Source of the DNA: Pagrus major
Taxonomy: Eukaryota; Chordata; Actinopteri; Spariformes; Sparidae
Direction of reading: 5' to 3'
Assembly (NCBI RefSeq): GCF_040436345.1
Contig: NC_133236.1
Location: 17,501,466 to 17,565,465 of the forward strand
DNA: 64,000 nucleotides
Shown here: positions 13,103 to 31,304 of the stretch, piece by piece
Numbering within the stretch: position 1 is the stretch's first letter
Layout: every line of letters starts with the position of its first letter
The notes under the pieces: generated by a model
Told to the model about the DNA's origin: nothing
Seen by the model: the letters and a program-made list of their open reading frames with translations, nothing else
The model's database searches: none
Position numbers and translations under genes: made by a program

Positions 13103-13760
13103 GACAGCCTTGCTAATCCAGCCATATAATCCTTACAGGTCAACTCAGCAGCTGTCTGTTACTGCCCTATTTGAAGTAAAGCCTTATCTCAATCATGGAT
13201 TGCCTAGCCTACACTCTACAGTTGTATGTGAAGAATCAAGATGTTACCAGCATGGCCTGGGACCGAGGACTTGATTGATTTAATGTATAGTTAATTTATT
13301 CTGTTGCTAATAATGATCTAAAATGTATAAAAACTGAGATTTTTCTGCAATTTGTTTTGTATCGCTGCAAAATTTTCATGGAACAACAACTAAACATGTC
13401 ATCATGCATAAAAAAAGTTTGCCTTTAGTTGTGGTTTCACCATGAGTGTTTCTGTTTGGCATGACTGTAGTGTCGGTGAGCTGAGTGTCTTTGTTTGTGT
13501 GTGACATATACACTTGCTTGGGGAGTTGGTGACGTGGATAAACATCCTGTTATGAGTCTTGGGATGTTCACCACTGAGAAGTGTGAACTCATCAGTCTGG
13601 AAAAAAACAAAAATGATCTTCACTTTTAACAAGATCCTGCAAGCAATTTTTAGACATGCGCCTGCATATTAAAGTTTCAGTATTAATGAGGTGACAGACA
13701 ATAAACCCACAACAAATGACTGTACAGCTATAAAACTAAGCCTACTAATAAAACAATGCA
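13103..13760 (+). other. prdm1: prdm1 3' UTR with poly(A) signals
   Basis: After the stop codon the + strand carries AATAAA hexamers at 13700-13705 and 13747-13752, giving a 3' UTR of about 600-650 bp. This is shorter than the long AU-rich UTR known for mammalian PRDM1. Usage of the two sites cannot be judged from sequence. Confidence 0.6.
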
Positions 13761-14068
13761 CAGGCTGACTGTAAAAGAATCAGAATGACTTTTACCAACC
13801 ATAAAATTGTGGCAGAAGGCCAGACACGCTGTATCTTTCTGTGCAGTGGTGTTCTGCGATCCTCAGATTACAACTTAAAAAGGGTGTCGGGTGGCGTATT
13901 GTTCAAAGTGGCCATCAAATGATGAGACAACTTTCAGAGCGTGCATCTTCAATGGTGATGACACACTCCTGATCAGGTCGCAGCGTGCCTACCACCTGCT
14001 GTGGCGCTAAGACAGAACGGAAGAAGAGAGTCACAACGGGAATTAATAAAAAACCAAAAAAAATCTGT

Positions 14069-14429
14069 TAAAGGTGCACTATGTAGTTTTTAATCAGAAG
14101 AGAAAGAGCTTCATGACTGAATTTTATGCCTAAAAAACCTAAATAAACAAACTCTGTTTTCATGACTGAATAAACTGAATAAACAAACTGAGTTTAAAGG
14201 GCAACACAGTTTCATACTGTTTTACTTTGCTTGTGTATATGTGGCGGACCCTGCCACCTTTATAGCTTCAAACAGTGTTCTGGGGACCTTATTTTCCTCT
14301 GAGAACAGCTTGTTCATTCAGTGATGGGAAAAAAATATTTCTGAGTTTGTATTATTACCTCATTAATATTGTAAATATTCAAATTCTGAGTTTGAATTTA
14401 ATCTCCAAAACTACACAGTGCTCCTTTAA
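14069..14429 (-). mobile_element. MITE-like element, family A copy 2 (inverted)
   Basis: This has the same terminal repeat as the copy at 7995-8322 (AAAGGTGCACTATGTAGTTTT), with an interior that matches it in reverse complement (CCTCTGAGAACAGCTTGTTC, GGCGGACCCTGCCA). It is non-coding and occupies most of the space between the prdm1 poly(A) site and the xkr5 promoter. Confidence 0.8.
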
Positions 14430-14646
14430 CACAGAGTCCTGCAGACCTTGGTGATCAATAAGCATCTAATCTGTCATTAGGAAATTAGTCAGGTTCCCCT
14501 CCAGTGAAACATTCTGGTACTTGTGATGTGGTCAGAGCTGGAGAGGAGGTAAGGTAACCAGGAGGGTGGAGGGAGGAGGTGAGCTGTGTACAGTACCACA
14601 GCGGACCGGACGGCTTGTAAACCGATGCCCCTTTAACACCGCGCGG

Positions 14647-14654
14647 TGACGTCA
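14647..14654. promoter_or_regulatory. Perfect CRE palindrome (TGACGTCA) upstream of xkr5
   Basis: A full CREB/ATF consensus lies 112 bp upstream of the xkr5 start codon, inside a GC- and CpG-rich stretch (about 14580-14900) that is the likely promoter and 5' UTR. The motif is seen directly; the regulatory role is inferred from position. Confidence 0.55.
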
Positions 14655-14765
14655 TCGTTTTTGACGGGGGGCAGGCAGCGGGAGAAGAAGGCAGCGGATG
14701 TACCCAGGGTGAAGGATGCCCAGGATAATGTCACCGCTTCATTCGCTCTCCCACCGATCCGTATC

Positions 14766-17700
14766 ATGATAAACGCTGTCGGGGCGCTCGCCCGCAGGAT
14801 GCCGTCCGCGGCCCGGCGGAGCGGATGCTGGATAGCGTGCTGCCAGGCGGTGCTGCTCGGCGTGTCGGCGCTGGTGATCGTGGCCGAACGGACCGCTCGT
14901 AAGTGGGCATAGAATCCTCCGCGCTGGCGGGGTGCTAGTTTACTGGTGTGGGGCTGAGAGTGACTGTGTAAACGGGGCGGGAGGGTGTTGTATCTTGAGT
15001 GAGGTGTTTTCGTCGGCTGTGATGAATGAAACACGCTGTTGCTCAGCCATGATGCTTCTCGCTGGAGCTCTCCCAGCAGCAGGTCACACACACTATTCAA
15101 ATGGTGTGATGCTGTAGCACAGTGTTACTGCTGAACTGGCAATCCTAGCTATGTTATTCTTTTCTTTTAACATAGGCTTTGGTTAGCACAGCTGGGTTGG
15201 CCAAACTGGGGCCCCCAGGACCCCCAGAGGTCATTGAGCAGGGTCACAGAGCTCAACATGATTACATTTACCAACAGCAATAGGAATCACCTTTTATTTA
15301 TTTATTTATTTTTTGTTTTTTGCACCTATCCTCAAAAAACAGATATTATTATAGTTATTACATATTATAGTATTTCAATGAATGCACATCTGGAGGCTGA
15401 ATTGAACACAGTGTGCAGCGCTCCCAGGTGAGATGATTCCCTGACTAAGCAGATCAATGTGGCAAGGGCAGGACAGAGACGAGGTGACTGGATGTGCACA
15501 AAGTGTGACTTTGCCTTCAGCAGGTATATCATTCCCAGAAGATCAAAATACTGTGCTGCTGCTGCTGCTGCATGGGCTCCTCGCTGGAGTCAGACTGTCA
15601 CAGAAAAATGAGGCGTTGGTCAAAATGATCAATATTTCTGGTCCTTAATAAGTCGTTACTTTCACAGTGCAAGAGGACTTGTGTAACTAAAGACAAATAA
15701 TTGCAGGCCGTGCTAAAGCCAGGAGTCAGACTCCTCTTGGTGGAGCTTGTGTCATCTCATTAGAGCAGCTTCCTCTTAAATTAAAGGACAATCCACTTGA
15801 GCAAGGTGCTCTTTAATTTTCTCAAGGACTCTGCCGGCCTCTGCAGCTCTATGCTCACACACATGCTGGGTTTTATGTCCTCTTTTTCCTTTATGACCTG
15901 CATGACTACATGATAAATCAGACTGTAGTCTAATGATACGAATTCTCTACTGAAAACAAACACACAATACTTACACCATCTGTTTGTGTGTGTGTGTGTT
16001 AGTGTTCTACTGTATAGGGTTTTACCTTTGGAATGAGGAGACGCAGTGGGCGGGCCTCACTCTCGGCCTCTTTCTACCGGGGACGGCAGTTCAACTGCTC
16101 AGTATGAAATGGTACTATGATGACGGTGATGACAGACGATGCTACCTCTCTGTCATACACATACTGCACTTGGGCATCTTCAAAAGGTGAGATCTTTGCA
16201 ACTCCTGATATTATATTACAAAATATTGCATCGTTTGAATATATGAAGGAATGCAGAAAGAATTCTATTAATATGAATCTGTCATTGAAACCTTCACCAG
16301 GAGGTTACTGTGCATCACCTCTCTGGTTTTTGTCTCTGGCTCCCTCTTCTGGTAGGTTATGGGACTGCATGAGGTCTGTGCTGCGCAGGCAGGACTCGGT
16401 GGCAGAGCTCGGAGCTGCTGTCATGCAGCAGGCGGATGCTGCTGCTCTCTGGCTGCTGGAGGCCCTCGTCCTCACGCTGCCTCAGAGCCTGCTGCAGGCA
16501 TATGTCGTGGTGTCCACGGATGTGGGCATCATGTCCCCAGGTACACTGATCTTAGCACATATCTTGTTTTTGGCATGTCAAGTGTAAAGACAGCTTCTGA
16601 ATAAGAGGTAATCCTTTTGTTTTTACCCTCAGTGGCCTATTGCTGTGGCCTGTGTGTCCTGTCAATTTCCTGGGCCCTGGTGCTGTACAGTAGAGCCTGC
16701 TGTCTGATACGACCGGGCCACCTGGCCATGCCTCCGGCAGCCCTGCTGTGCCAGCTGGTGTGGAGGGCGGGCATGCTGGGTGCAAGGGTGACTTGCCTCA
16801 TGTTCTTTGCCAGGGTGTTTAACTGGTGGGTCTGTGGAGTGGCAGGTGAGCAGCAGCTCCTTATGTGCTTTTGAGTAGCTTATACTTAAGTCTGATGAAT
16901 AATTATTGTGGTACAGTAACATCTAAATGATTAACCCAGGCATTTCGATGTTTCTCGTGACTTGTGATTTAAAAGTAATAAAAACATCAGATTTGTATTC
17001 ATTTACTTAAGTTAATGAGTGATGTAATTACACTGAGAGTGATGCAGCATGTCCTCCTAATCCAGTCTTTTTCGGTTGCTTCTCTGCATCAGCATGATAC
17101 ACTGCATATACATCCCCATACTGCGCTTTTAGTCTATTTTTACGTTGACCTCCAGGTTTCCACTGGCTCACAGCCTCCTTCTGGCTGGTATCACAGCAAC
17201 CAGACATCTGCACTGGACCCTGGTGTTGGCGTGCCTTTAATGGCATAATGGGGCTCGTCCATGTCTTCCTCTTCCTCAACGTCAAAGACGGACCCTCGCG
17301 CTTCCGCATGGCCAGTTTTTATGCAGTAAGACTTTTGTGCTTGATTCTGATGCCTGTTTTCCATATGCTGTTTTGTATTCCATGTGCAGCACTGGCCCAT
17401 CGACTTACACACACAGATGTACACACACAGGCAGATAGTTTGCATCGTCATCCTCACCTCTGCGTCCTCAGCTCACAGTGATGTAAAGCTGTCTGTAGAT
17501 GACTGATGGTGTGACCTTCTCCCCTCCTTCAGTTCATGCTTGTAGAGAACGCCACTCTGCTGCTGGCCGCCTCCGACTTCCTTAGCGAAGCGTCATGGGA
17601 CAGCATGACCCTTCCCACCACTGTGCTGTGTAGCTTTCTCCTCGGTGAGTCACTCTCTCTATCTGCGCTCCCCTCCCCTGTTTTGCAGCAAATATGTCTT

Positions 17701-19927
17701 CAGTGGTTTTATGTGTAATGATTATAATTAGACTAGTATCAAAATATCTGATAGCTTATGTCATATCTGAGTAATATCAGCCTAATGGTGATTCAAATGG
17801 GTTAAAAGTAATTCCAAGCAGGAAGTTGAACACACAAATAAACGCTGCTGCTCTTTGCTAATCGGCACTAGAAAGATACGTCGATTAAATGGTTACTATT
17901 ATATTAATATACTCATTTTAATTACAAATTAACAAAACTGGCACTGACATGTCCAATCTTCATAGTCAAATGTGTCTTAATAAAGCCATATAAAGATGCT
18001 AGATCCCTCACTCATGTTCACAACAGTCAACTGTTGCATAATATTTTATTGGACAATGTTTAACCTTGTAGATTAAATTGTGATACATTTTGACTGTTTT
18101 CGGAGTCTTTACTAACTTTTAGATTAGTCGACTAATCTAAGCTTAAATTTCCTTTTAAAATTAGTAATTAGGAACATCCCTAATTCTAATTAGCTCAAAA
18201 AAGATGTGTTTAGTGCTTCTCTGCTTAAAGGTGCAATATGTAATATGTATCTTATTCTAGTTTAAATCATTCAAAAATTAATGAAAATTATAAACACAAT
18301 GCAAAAAAATAACAGTTTTGACATTATGTCAAAGATGTCTGTGGGTTTTGGTGCAGAGATAGCTACTGAGGTTGGCATGCTAAACACCTAGCACTGACCT
18401 CCAATTCCAGGAAGAATCAGCTAATTGGACTGCTAGCTGCACGGCTAACTTAAACTAGCTAACATCAGCTACAGTTAACGGTTACTCTGGTGATATGCTG
18501 CCACCTATTTGTTTGGAGTATGAATTAGACATGTGGCCAGTTCTTACATATTGCGCCTTAAATAGTACAAGTGAAATTACTGATACTTTACATCCTAACA
18601 AGATCTTAGAAGCAATATATTTATATGCATGATATTCAGCTACTTCAGTCAGCTCTGCATTGTGATTTGAACTGTATATAGTAGAGCATGTAGAGGAATG
18701 TTTGACTTTTACGTAAAATATATATTATAGTTACATATTGGATGTACAATAAACTAGTAGGAATTTATTTAAATTAAGATTAGACCCACAACAAGACATG
18801 AAAAACACACTACAACTAAATAAATATTATCTTCTGGTGACTTTATCAAGTACCTGAAATTCTTCAGTATTCTTCACTCGATCATTTCCGGTGAATTGTT
18901 GAAGAAATATTGCTAGTAACAAGTGTAATAAAACATACTGAATATACAAAAATAAATGTATTTCTGTTCCTGTTCCACAGGCGGTACCTCTCTTGTCCTA
19001 TACTACCGGTTCCTCCACCCCAAATCAACCGAGATCTCCCAGGGTACGAACCACAACCACATGGGCAGCACATGCATAGAACGAGGGGAGTCCTCCTTCT
19101 CTCTCGGGGACAAAAGCCTGCCAGCTCCCGCCATTCAAAACCATGGCAGCTTCTCACTCTCAGGTGTGGCGGGCTCTCTGCTGGAGCATCCAGGAACCTG
19201 CGGGGTCCGGCCTAACAGCTCCTGCCCTTGCTACCACCACCACTGGCTCCTGATCCGGCTGGCTCTGAAAACAGGAGACCTGGGGAAGATAAACAGAGCA
19301 TATGGGGCCGGCGGAGCAGCAGCAATACTGGACATGGAGGAGTACAACCAAGAGTTTAAGAGTAACGAGGGCATGACCATCACAGCGGGAGGCAGCTGCG
19401 AGGGCGTCTCCACCTCTGAGTCCCAGGGGAAAGGCCTTGCACCTCTCTCGGACTGCAAAGACGAGTTCCAGAGCGTGAGCGAACCCACGTCAACCGACCA
19501 ACCTGAAGACGAGGATGACAGTCTGGAGATGGAGAGCCCAATGGAGTCACCTGCATCAGATTTCAAACGTAGCTCGCCAGAGGGCAAGTCTGTGTTTGGA
19601 GACAGTCCAGAGCCGTACTTCTGCCCCACAGAGTCAAGTTCAACCTTATATTTCAGCGCTGATCCTCAATCTCCCAGCAGTGCCAGTAACCCCCGCTTGG
19701 ACCGGGACATTGGGGGTCTGGAAATGGGAGTACGCCTCAACTCAATCCCCAGCGATCCTGCACTTCACAGAGATGTACGTGGGCTCATGGGCCGGGTTGG
19801 GCCACGCTGTACCTCCACTCCTAAATTGGACTCTGGAGTGCTGGACTCCCCGTCAAGTGTCCCTCATCTCACAGGTCCCAGGAGGCAGCTCATAATGTCC
19901 CGAAGAGATGAGGACGACAACTTCTAG
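14766..19927 (+). CDS. xkr5: XK-related protein 5
   Basis: Exons are 14766-14898, 16003-16186, 16356-16540, 16633-16845, 17156-17325, 17533-17644 and 18981-19927. Phases join to 647 aa. The seven-exon layout and long tail fit XKR5 rather than the three-exon XKR4/6/7. Residues 1-335 form the multipass XK domain (QAVLLGVSALVIVAE; LFLPGTAVQLLS; RPGHLAMPPAALLCQLVWR; FWLVSQQPDI; DGPSRFRM; FYAFMLVENATLLL), followed by YYRFLHPKSTEI. The remaining ~300 residues are Ser/Pro/acidic and probably disordered, with islands HHHW (418-421), LALKTGDLGKIN (426-437), SSTLYFSA (552-559) and TSTPK (610-614) that I recall in mammalian XKR5. It is a plasma-membrane family protein. Some relatives (XKR4/8/9) are caspase-activated phospholipid scramblases; that activity is not established for XKR5. 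The start ATG fits family length, with another in-frame Met at residue 12. Confidence 0.93.
18235..18562. mobile_element. MITE-like element, family B copy 1
   Basis: Terminal inverted repeats AAAGGTGCAATATGTAA and TTACATATTGCGCCTTA bound a non-coding interior containing TTACTCTGGTGATATGC. That interior phrase is shared with the copy at 23224-23572, and its reverse complement with the copy at 61886-62154. It lies in the last xkr5 intron. Confidence 0.8.
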
Positions 19928-21120
19928 CTTTCTCAAGACAAAATCAGGGAGGGAGCAACGGCTATGTCTCCAACATTAAAGGAGGAGTACACCAGCTTTT
20001 TGGAAGGTTGCTTTTTCATCTGCTCAGTGCTGCAGAAATTTCACCTCTAAATGTCAATATATTTAGTACACTGTGGGGCATAGTATATGCAACAATTCTG
20101 AGATACTGCTAAGCTAGCCTTCTCAAATCATAAGCTGTTTTCTAAAAGCATTGCTTTGCCCAAATGCTTGAAACACACAGGTGAAACCTTCAGTTTTATC
20201 ACGAAAGAATATAATTAAAGAGCTAGTTAGCCACAGAGCTCAGACACACTTTCTACCTGACATCCAATCATTTTTTTTTTATTCTTTTGGCAGCCTCAAG
20301 AATCATACTGTGCAAAAAAGTGAAGACTGGTTCTGCCAGGTTATAATTACATATTAAAGAAGTAGCCATGAGTTGTATCAAAACATCATAATATGCAGCT
20401 TTTTAATGATCACGCACAACTGATGATCTCTATATTAAATACCGAAACCGCTGCTATTCATGTTAAAAACTGCCAGCAGTTATGAGAATAGAGAAATGAT
20501 GCCGAAACCTAAATGGGGCAGGAGTGTGTGACCTCTGAGGCTTTACCAACTCAGCATAAGCCTGAGCTTTGTTGGCTTTTTAAAAGCACAAGTATCTTCT
20601 GTATCATACATCTATTGCTGTGATTCTTTTGTTATTCCCATAAAAAAAAGAAGAAATCCCTTATCCCCTGAGAGAAGAATATACTGTATTTTTTGTATAA
20701 TCATGTCAACTGGCATTGCTTTGAGCAGGCAAACTGTGTTTGATGTTTTAACTTTAGTTACATGTTGACCATGTAATTGCTAAAATTTACATTATGTTGG
20801 AGGGAAAAAAAAATCATGTCTCAGGCACCAACTTTAAAAAGCTTTCAAATGTTTTATCGTGTAACAAAAAGAAAAAAAAAGATGCTTATGGGGTACTTGT
20901 TGTGACTTTTTTATGTGCTCTTGATTGCTATTTCTAGGGGGACAAATGCATTTTTTGCTCATCACTGTTCTGTAAAAGGGATGAGATCCACTAACAAAGC
21001 AGTGAAATGATGCTGGGTTTTTTCTCTTGCACCCAGGTGACTGCCTATATGATACTTTGAACTGTGAAGTGCAAAGGCCACTGGTGGCTTTAAATAAGCA
21101 ATAAATAGCCTACATATTGG
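19928..21120 (+). other. xkr5: xkr5 3' UTR with poly(A) signal
   Basis: About 1.2 kb of non-coding AT-rich sequence follows the stop codon and ends in AATAAA at 21100-21105. No other gene fits in this stretch. The following gene starts only 268 bp beyond this end. Confidence 0.65.
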
Positions 21121-21292
21121 GGTGACTGGAACGCAAGTGTTTGTTATTATTTGATCAATATTTGTATTTTATGGTATCAAAGTGAGTGTTCGTGGAGAAT
21201 TTGAAAAACGTGGTTTGCACACGCCAGACCGAACTCAACTGTGTAAATGGCCTCGAAGAAAGGTATTTATGGCACTCGCCCTTTAAGAAGTC

Positions 21293-21304
21293 GCGCATGC
21301 GCAC
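21293..21304. promoter_or_regulatory. NRF1-type palindrome in the tram2 promoter
   Basis: GCGCATGCGCAC matches the NRF1 consensus (YGCGCAYGCGCR) in its core and lies 85 bp upstream of the tram2 start codon. There is no TATA box nearby. NRF1 sites are typical of housekeeping CpG-type promoters, which suits a general secretory-pathway gene. The motif is seen; the function is inferred. Confidence 0.6.
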
Positions 21305-21388
21305 GTCAGTGAGAAAGTTAACTCCTGAACTTCGTAGTCAGAAAAATTCAGATTTATAAAATAGCAGGGAAAACAGCATTGAGCTGAC

Positions 21389-29770
<8,382 letters not shown>

Positions 29771-30490
29771 GACAGCACGCTGACGGCCCTGAACAAGTGG
29801 CCTTAGCCCTGGCTAAGGTTTCTCATCCCCACAACAGGGAAGCTGGCGGCCGCTGGCCAACAAGCCTCTTGTTGAGTATGTCCTGAGACGTTCCAGGGAC
29901 TCAGTCACCTACAGACTTAGGCTTGAATGCTGGAAAACGAAACCCCTCGAGCCCAACAGACATTTACTCCTCTCATCATATCAGTATTTTTTTATACAGC
30001 CACGCAGCCTGCTATCCCACCCTAAGGAGCACCATTGTATGCAGAATGATTTAAAATGTAAAGTGAACGCAGTATGCAGCACACGTTACTGTGTCTGTCA
30101 GTGTTGATGCATATCCTCATACGTAAGTACTGTATTGGTTGTAGTGTTGTCTCATGTCACAGCTGTTTTCAGCTTTTCCCATTGAGCCGGCTTTGCTTGT
30201 TTCTCGTCTGGTCCGTTTGAGCAGAAAATGTTACTGATGATATGGTTTGATATGAGCTTACTGTATGCTGGCCTCAACATGATCCTTTCACTGCGTCGGG
30301 GAAGGGACCAGTAGAGTGGTCACCTGAGCTCCTCCCAACGGTTTATGTCTGTTTAAAATCCTACATTTGTCACTGGTCACTTAACAGATAAGCATCAAGT
30401 ATGTATGTTGGATATTACCGCATGCCATTCCATGTTTTTTTTTTCTTTTAATTGTTTTGTTGATTACTTTATTAAATAATGCAATTTTCT
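29771..30490 (+). other. tram2: tram2 3' UTR with ATTAAA signal
   Basis: Non-coding sequence of about 700 bp after the stop codon. The first strong poly(A)-type hexamer is ATTAAA at 30471-30476. A canonical AATAAA occurs further on (30729-30734), but it is inside a transposon remnant and could serve as an alternative, element-derived end. Confidence 0.5.
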
Positions 30491-30658
30491 GAAGTAGATT
30501 GTGGGGCTTAATTGTGAAGTATTCTACATTTTCTGTTTTCATTTTCTACACATAGCTCATCAAAACAACAAATTGGAACGTTTGCAATTGGTCAAGAGGG
30601 ACACATTTTTCTACATTTCCAGTGTTTTTCCACACCAAATGTTCACAACAGTTATGTT

Positions 30659-31155
30659 CAACCCTGATTCCAAAAACGTGAGGACACTATGTAAAACATA
30701 AATTGAATACAGAATGCAATCATTTGCAAATAAACTGTGATAAGCGACATTGGTTTTACAAACTGTTCCTGAGCCTATGTAGTTATATCCTTTTATACAG
30801 TCATGTGTTTCACTAAGTGGTGAACGAGTGAGCCTTTCCGAGGACGCCACTTTAATACACAATCATGATACTATCACCTGTTACGAATGAACCGGTTGAT
30901 CTGTCTTCAGAGCATTCCACAACTATACCAGTCTTTTGTTGCCTGACTTGTTTGAAATGTGTTGCTGGCATGACATTCAGAATCAGCATTTATTTATTTT
31001 TATTTTTATTACAAAAATCAAGTTATTAACATTAAATAAAGTAAAATGAGGTGATACTTTAAATATATTATCTTTGTAATGTTTAGCAAGGATTAGCAAA
31101 TTATCACATTCTGCTTGTTTCATATAGCGTCAACTTTTTTTTAGAGTCAGGGTTG
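30659..31155. mobile_element. Non-autonomous DNA transposon remnant between tram2 and efhc1
   Basis: The left end CAACCCTGATTCCAAAAACG pairs with the reverse complement of the right end (CAACCCTGACTCTAAAAAAA) to give terminal inverted repeats of about 18-20 bp. The interior contains GAATGCAATCATTTGCAAAT, a phrase I associate with common fish hAT-type elements. No transposase frame is present; the open frame inside (reverse strand, 30862-30611) is element sequence, not a gene. I see no clear target-site duplication. Confidence 0.75.
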
Positions 31156-31229
31156 TATTTGATACATTTCCAGAAGCTGTCTGAGACCATCCTTTCTGCA
31201 GCAGGTCCAGTGTTTATTTATTAATTAAA

Positions 31230-31304
31230 TTAAGAAACATTCTGCAAACGCTTTATTTAATTAGGTAGTGGACAACGTCTGGGGCATTCCGGCCTTCCCC
31301 GACA
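31230..31304 (-). other. efhc1: efhc1 3' UTR with poly(A) signal
   Basis: On the - strand AATAAA sits at 31257-31252, about 50 bp after the stop codon at 31305. That is a normal place for the end of a short 3' UTR. It supports the short last exon proposed for efhc1 and argues against a further EF-hand exon downstream in this transcript form. Confidence 0.6.

Noticed and set aside
14633-15100. Minus-strand open frame of about 155 codons over the xkr5 first exon
   Set aside because: It is antisense to a real exon in a GC-rich promoter block, where long chance frames are common.
15555-15573. Short CTG run in the first xkr5 intron
   Set aside because: Only about six units, common by chance and not in a coding exon.
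30611-30862. Minus-strand open frame of 83 codons between tram2 and efhc1, considered as an EF-hand exon of efhc1
   Set aside because: It lies within the DNA-transposon remnant, has no EF-hand DxDxDG loop, and is beyond the efhc1 poly(A) signal.
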